From NCBI RefSeq assembly GCF_051622035.1, contig NC_135365.1, forward strand, positions 29,264,001 through 29,328,000: 64,000 bases of DNA, in the 5' to 3' direction. A program made the translations under genes and the position numbers. This document shows positions 61,501 through 64,000 of this stretch, one piece after another. The notes below the pieces were generated by a model. That model had not been told where the DNA came from. It saw nothing but the letters and a program-made list of their open reading frames with translations, and made no database searches. Each line of letters opens with the position of its first letter. Position 1 is the stretch's first letter. The stretch comes from Arctopsyche grandis. Lineage: Eukaryota; Arthropoda; Insecta; Trichoptera; Hydropsychidae.

Positions 61501-64000
61501 GGAAGGGTTCGACGTCAAAGCCCTGAGGGCTTTCAGGGTATTGAGACCTCTTCGACTCGTGTCCGGAGTGCCAAGTAACAATATATACATATTTCAAAAC
61601 TCACATGAATATCCATCTCAATACGGTGCTAATTTTGAACTAAATTATTTTTCAGGTTTGCAAGTAGTCCTTAATTCTATATTACGAGCTATGGTGCCTT
61701 TATTCCACATCGCTTTGCTTGTGCTATTTGTCATCATTATATATGCCATTATCGGATTGGAACTGTTCTCCGGCAAATTACACAAAACGTGTTTCAATAA
61801 CGTAACAGGTACATACATCGAATTTCAAATCAATCTATGTACTACACTTTTCAAGACAAATTCTAATGTATAAGTTGTATATCAGATACAATAATGGATG
61901 ATCCCAGACCTTGCGGAGAAAACGGATTAGCTTGTGAAGACGATATGGAGTGTCGACTATTCTGGCAAGGGCCTAACTATGGAATAACGAATTTCGACAA
62001 CTTTGGTCTCAGTATGCTCACTGTCTTTCAATGTATCACTCTTGAGGGTTGGACAGATGTTTTGTACTCAGTAAGTTAGAGCTTTTAAAAACATAACTAT
62101 CTGTTGTGGTAAATGTTTTCTTTTACAGCTTTATGTATTTTACTAGATTCAAGATGCAATGGGAAGCAGTTGGCAATGGTTATATTTTATCTCCATGGTA
62201 ATCCTTGGTGCCTTTTTTGTAATGAATCTAATTCTCGGTGTGTTATCTGGGTTAGTATATGTGTTTATACGTTCTATTGCAATACATGGTACATTTGTAC
62301 ATTACTCGACTTAAAAACGATCTATTAATGTTCGAATTCAATTTTTAGAGAATTTTCTAAAGAGAGAGAGAAAGCAAAAGCACGCGGTGATTTTCAAAAG
62401 CTGCGAGAAAAACAACAAATAGAAGAGGATCTTCGGGGCTATCTTGACTGGATAACGCAAGCTGAAGATATAGAGCCTGATAAAGACGACAGGCAAAATA
62501 CTCAAGATGGTAATAAACAAAAATAATTAAAATTTTCATGACCATTACAAAATTTTAGGATATTTATAATGGGCTGGGTTTTTTCTATAAAGGCAAAACA
62601 CCGAATTTGGGCGACTCAACTGAGGGTCTTGGACCTGACGGAGAGGTGATCCAAGAGTCCTGTTTCAACATGTGGAAGAAGGACATGGATAAAATGAACA
62701 GGAGGGTGAGACGAGCCTGTCGCAAGGCTGTTAAATCTCAAGCATTTTATTGGTTGATTATCCTTTTGGTGTTTCTGAACACCGGCGTACTTGCCAGTGA
62801 ACATTATAGGTACAAATACAACAAATAAATTTGGTATGTATTATTGCTATGCAAATCTTGAATTATGGAATTTCAACATTAATTAATTACAGGCAACCGC
62901 CATGGCTGGATGATTTTCAAGAATATACAAACACATTTTTTGTAGCACTCTTCACATTGGAAATGTTATTGAAAATGTATAGTTTAGGTTTTCAAGTATG
63001 TATCTTTTCAAATATTATATTATAAAGTCTTTGATTATCAATTTCACAAACATGTTTAATGTTTCAGGGGTATTTTGTGTCGCTCTTTAACCGTTTCGAT
63101 TGTTTTGTTGTAATCGGATCCATCGCTGAAATGGTGCTCACTAAAACCGAAGTCATGCCTCCACTCGGTGTCTCCGTGCTTCGTTGTGTCAGATTGCTCA
63201 GAGTGTTCAAAGTCACAAAGTTAGTCGTTTTTATTTTTATTTCATACACTATTCGTGCAATATCTTATCACTGGCATTTCTTTCTTCTAGATATTGGAGA
63301 TCACTCTCGAATTTGGTAGCATCTCTTTTAAACTCGATACAATCTATTGCATCACTTTTGCTACTGCTGTTTCTTTTCATTGTTATTTTTGCACTGCTTG
63401 GAATGCAAGTTTTCGGAGGGAAGTTCAACTTTGATAATTCGAAAGATAAATCTCGATCTAACTTTGACAGCTTTTGGCAAGCTCTACTTACAGTATTTCA
63501 GGTATATTAATGCTATTTAATTACAATGGATTAATTATTATTGATACAAAAATGAAATTCAAACTAAAAATACCAAAACCTGCCCAATTTCAGATATTGA
63601 CAGGTGAAGATTGGAACGCCGTGATGTATGAAGGAATTCAAGCCTACGGAGGAGTCGCTTCATTGGGAATATTAGCCAGCATTTATTTCATTATACTTTT
63701 CATATGTGGTAACTGTATCCTTTTTGTAATAATTTTAATAAATGTTTGTGTAAGTAGGCAGCTGATAAAAATAAAATAATCACATTTCCCTTGACAAAAA
63801 GTGTATTAGATATTCTATTGAACGTCTTCTTGGCTATTGCCGTAGACAATTTAGCTGACGCTGAATCATTAACAGCTATTGAAAAAGAAGCAGAGGAGGA
63901 TAATGGAGTAAGTATATGTAACCTTTATCGCTAAAAAGTATAAATTATAAATTGTGCACGACATTTATTGTCTTTTATAAGGATGAAGAAAAGAAATCTC
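58581..64000 (+). CDS. Ca-alpha1D: Voltage-gated L-type calcium channel alpha-1 subunit (Cav1), N-terminus to repeat II; cut by the window edge
   Basis: Exons: 58581-58840 (ATG 58590; in-frame TAG just before it), 61069-61174, 61249-61388, 61468-61574, 61656-61808, 61886-62070, 62147-62250, 62349-62509, 62593-62809, 62893-62995, 63068-63219, 63291-63501, 63594-63714, 63810-63907, 63982-64000+. Phases agree at all junctions; about 709 residues. A Gly/Ala-rich N-terminus is followed by [20 protein letters not shown]. Repeat I has S1-S6, S4 [14 protein letters not shown] and pore Glu306 (TLEGW). The beta-subunit-binding motif follows (371-384, QQ..E..L.GYLDWI). Repeat II has S4 [13 protein letters not shown] and pore Glu635 (TGEDW). 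Glu in both filters means a calcium channel, not a sodium channel, and the S1 and linker sequences match insect Cav1 rather than Cav2. It is the plasma-membrane pore for calcium entry in muscle, neurons and secretory cells. Repeats III-IV lie beyond the window. Confidence 0.95.
59319..60190 (+). pseudogene. RTE-type LINE reverse-transcriptase fragment, copy 2
   Basis: The frame 59324-59878 is open for 184 codons and holds [39 protein letters not shown] (the polymerase FADD active-site motif) and [20 protein letters not shown]. The frame then shifts, and the C-terminal part ([19 protein letters not shown]) is broken. 5'-truncated at the same point as copy 1 at 37625; 3'-truncated near GATGGGTAGACGAAAG. 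More intact than copy 1, so younger or of a younger lineage. Confidence 0.85.
60441..60487 (-). mobile_element. Partial MITE, third copy of the AGGGCTTTTTT family
   Basis: On the minus strand: AAGGGCTTTTTTTCCGATGT then AACGCGGTGGAACGGCGTTC and CGGCAT, the left half of the family. The right half is absent. Confidence 0.6.

Noticed and set aside
61886..63714. Voltage-gated sodium channel
   Set aside because: The pore residues of repeats I and II are both Glu (TLEGW, TGEDW) and the beta-subunit-binding motif is present, which defines calcium channels.

Overview
This window is nuclear DNA of an insect. It is AT-rich, its genes are split by short to medium introns with GT..AG borders, its protein sequences are insect-like, and it is full of eukaryotic transposons (LINEs, tRNA-derived SINEs, Gypsy-type LTR elements, Tc1, hAT, piggyBac-like elements and Helitrons). 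I cannot fix the order or species.

Three protein-coding genes can be assembled, all on the + strand. (1) About 4315-19196: the neuroendocrine prohormone convertase PC2 (amontillado, amon), 13 coding exons from the middle of the propeptide to the stop; the signal-peptide exon(s) are not visible. (2) 23648-36183: a three-exon short-chain dehydrogenase/reductase, best matched to Shroud (sro / Nm-g), an ecdysteroid-biosynthesis enzyme. (3) 58581 to the right edge: the start of a voltage-gated L-type calcium channel alpha-1 gene (Ca-alpha1D, Cav1), repeat I complete and repeat II nearly complete in 15 coding exons; the reading phase holds across every junction. A strong non-coding 5' exon candidate lies at 57038-57616.

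The genes are linked only by theme: amon makes peptide hormones, sro (if correctly named) makes the moulting steroid, and Cav1 supplies the calcium that drives secretion and muscle contraction. Amon and sro sit head to tail about 4.5 kb apart.

Everything else is introns and intergenic DNA with mobile elements. The most striking is an 8.6-kb Gypsy-type element (27131-35769, minus orientation) inside sro intron 2. Its 799-bp LTRs look identical and are flanked by 4-bp duplications. Its only long reading frame is unusual: retropepsin-like segments without the DTG catalytic motif, then charged tandem repeats, then a tail like the end of RNase H. Other notable items are a family of SINE 3' hairpins whose stems differ by paired changes, a 160-bp near-perfect palindrome next to a piggyBac-like element, a TIR family built of AATTTGAAATGAAAA-type repeats, a solo LTR, several Helitron ends, and a non-coding region (36.2-57.0 kb) with GC-rich islands that may hold upstream promoters of the calcium-channel gene.
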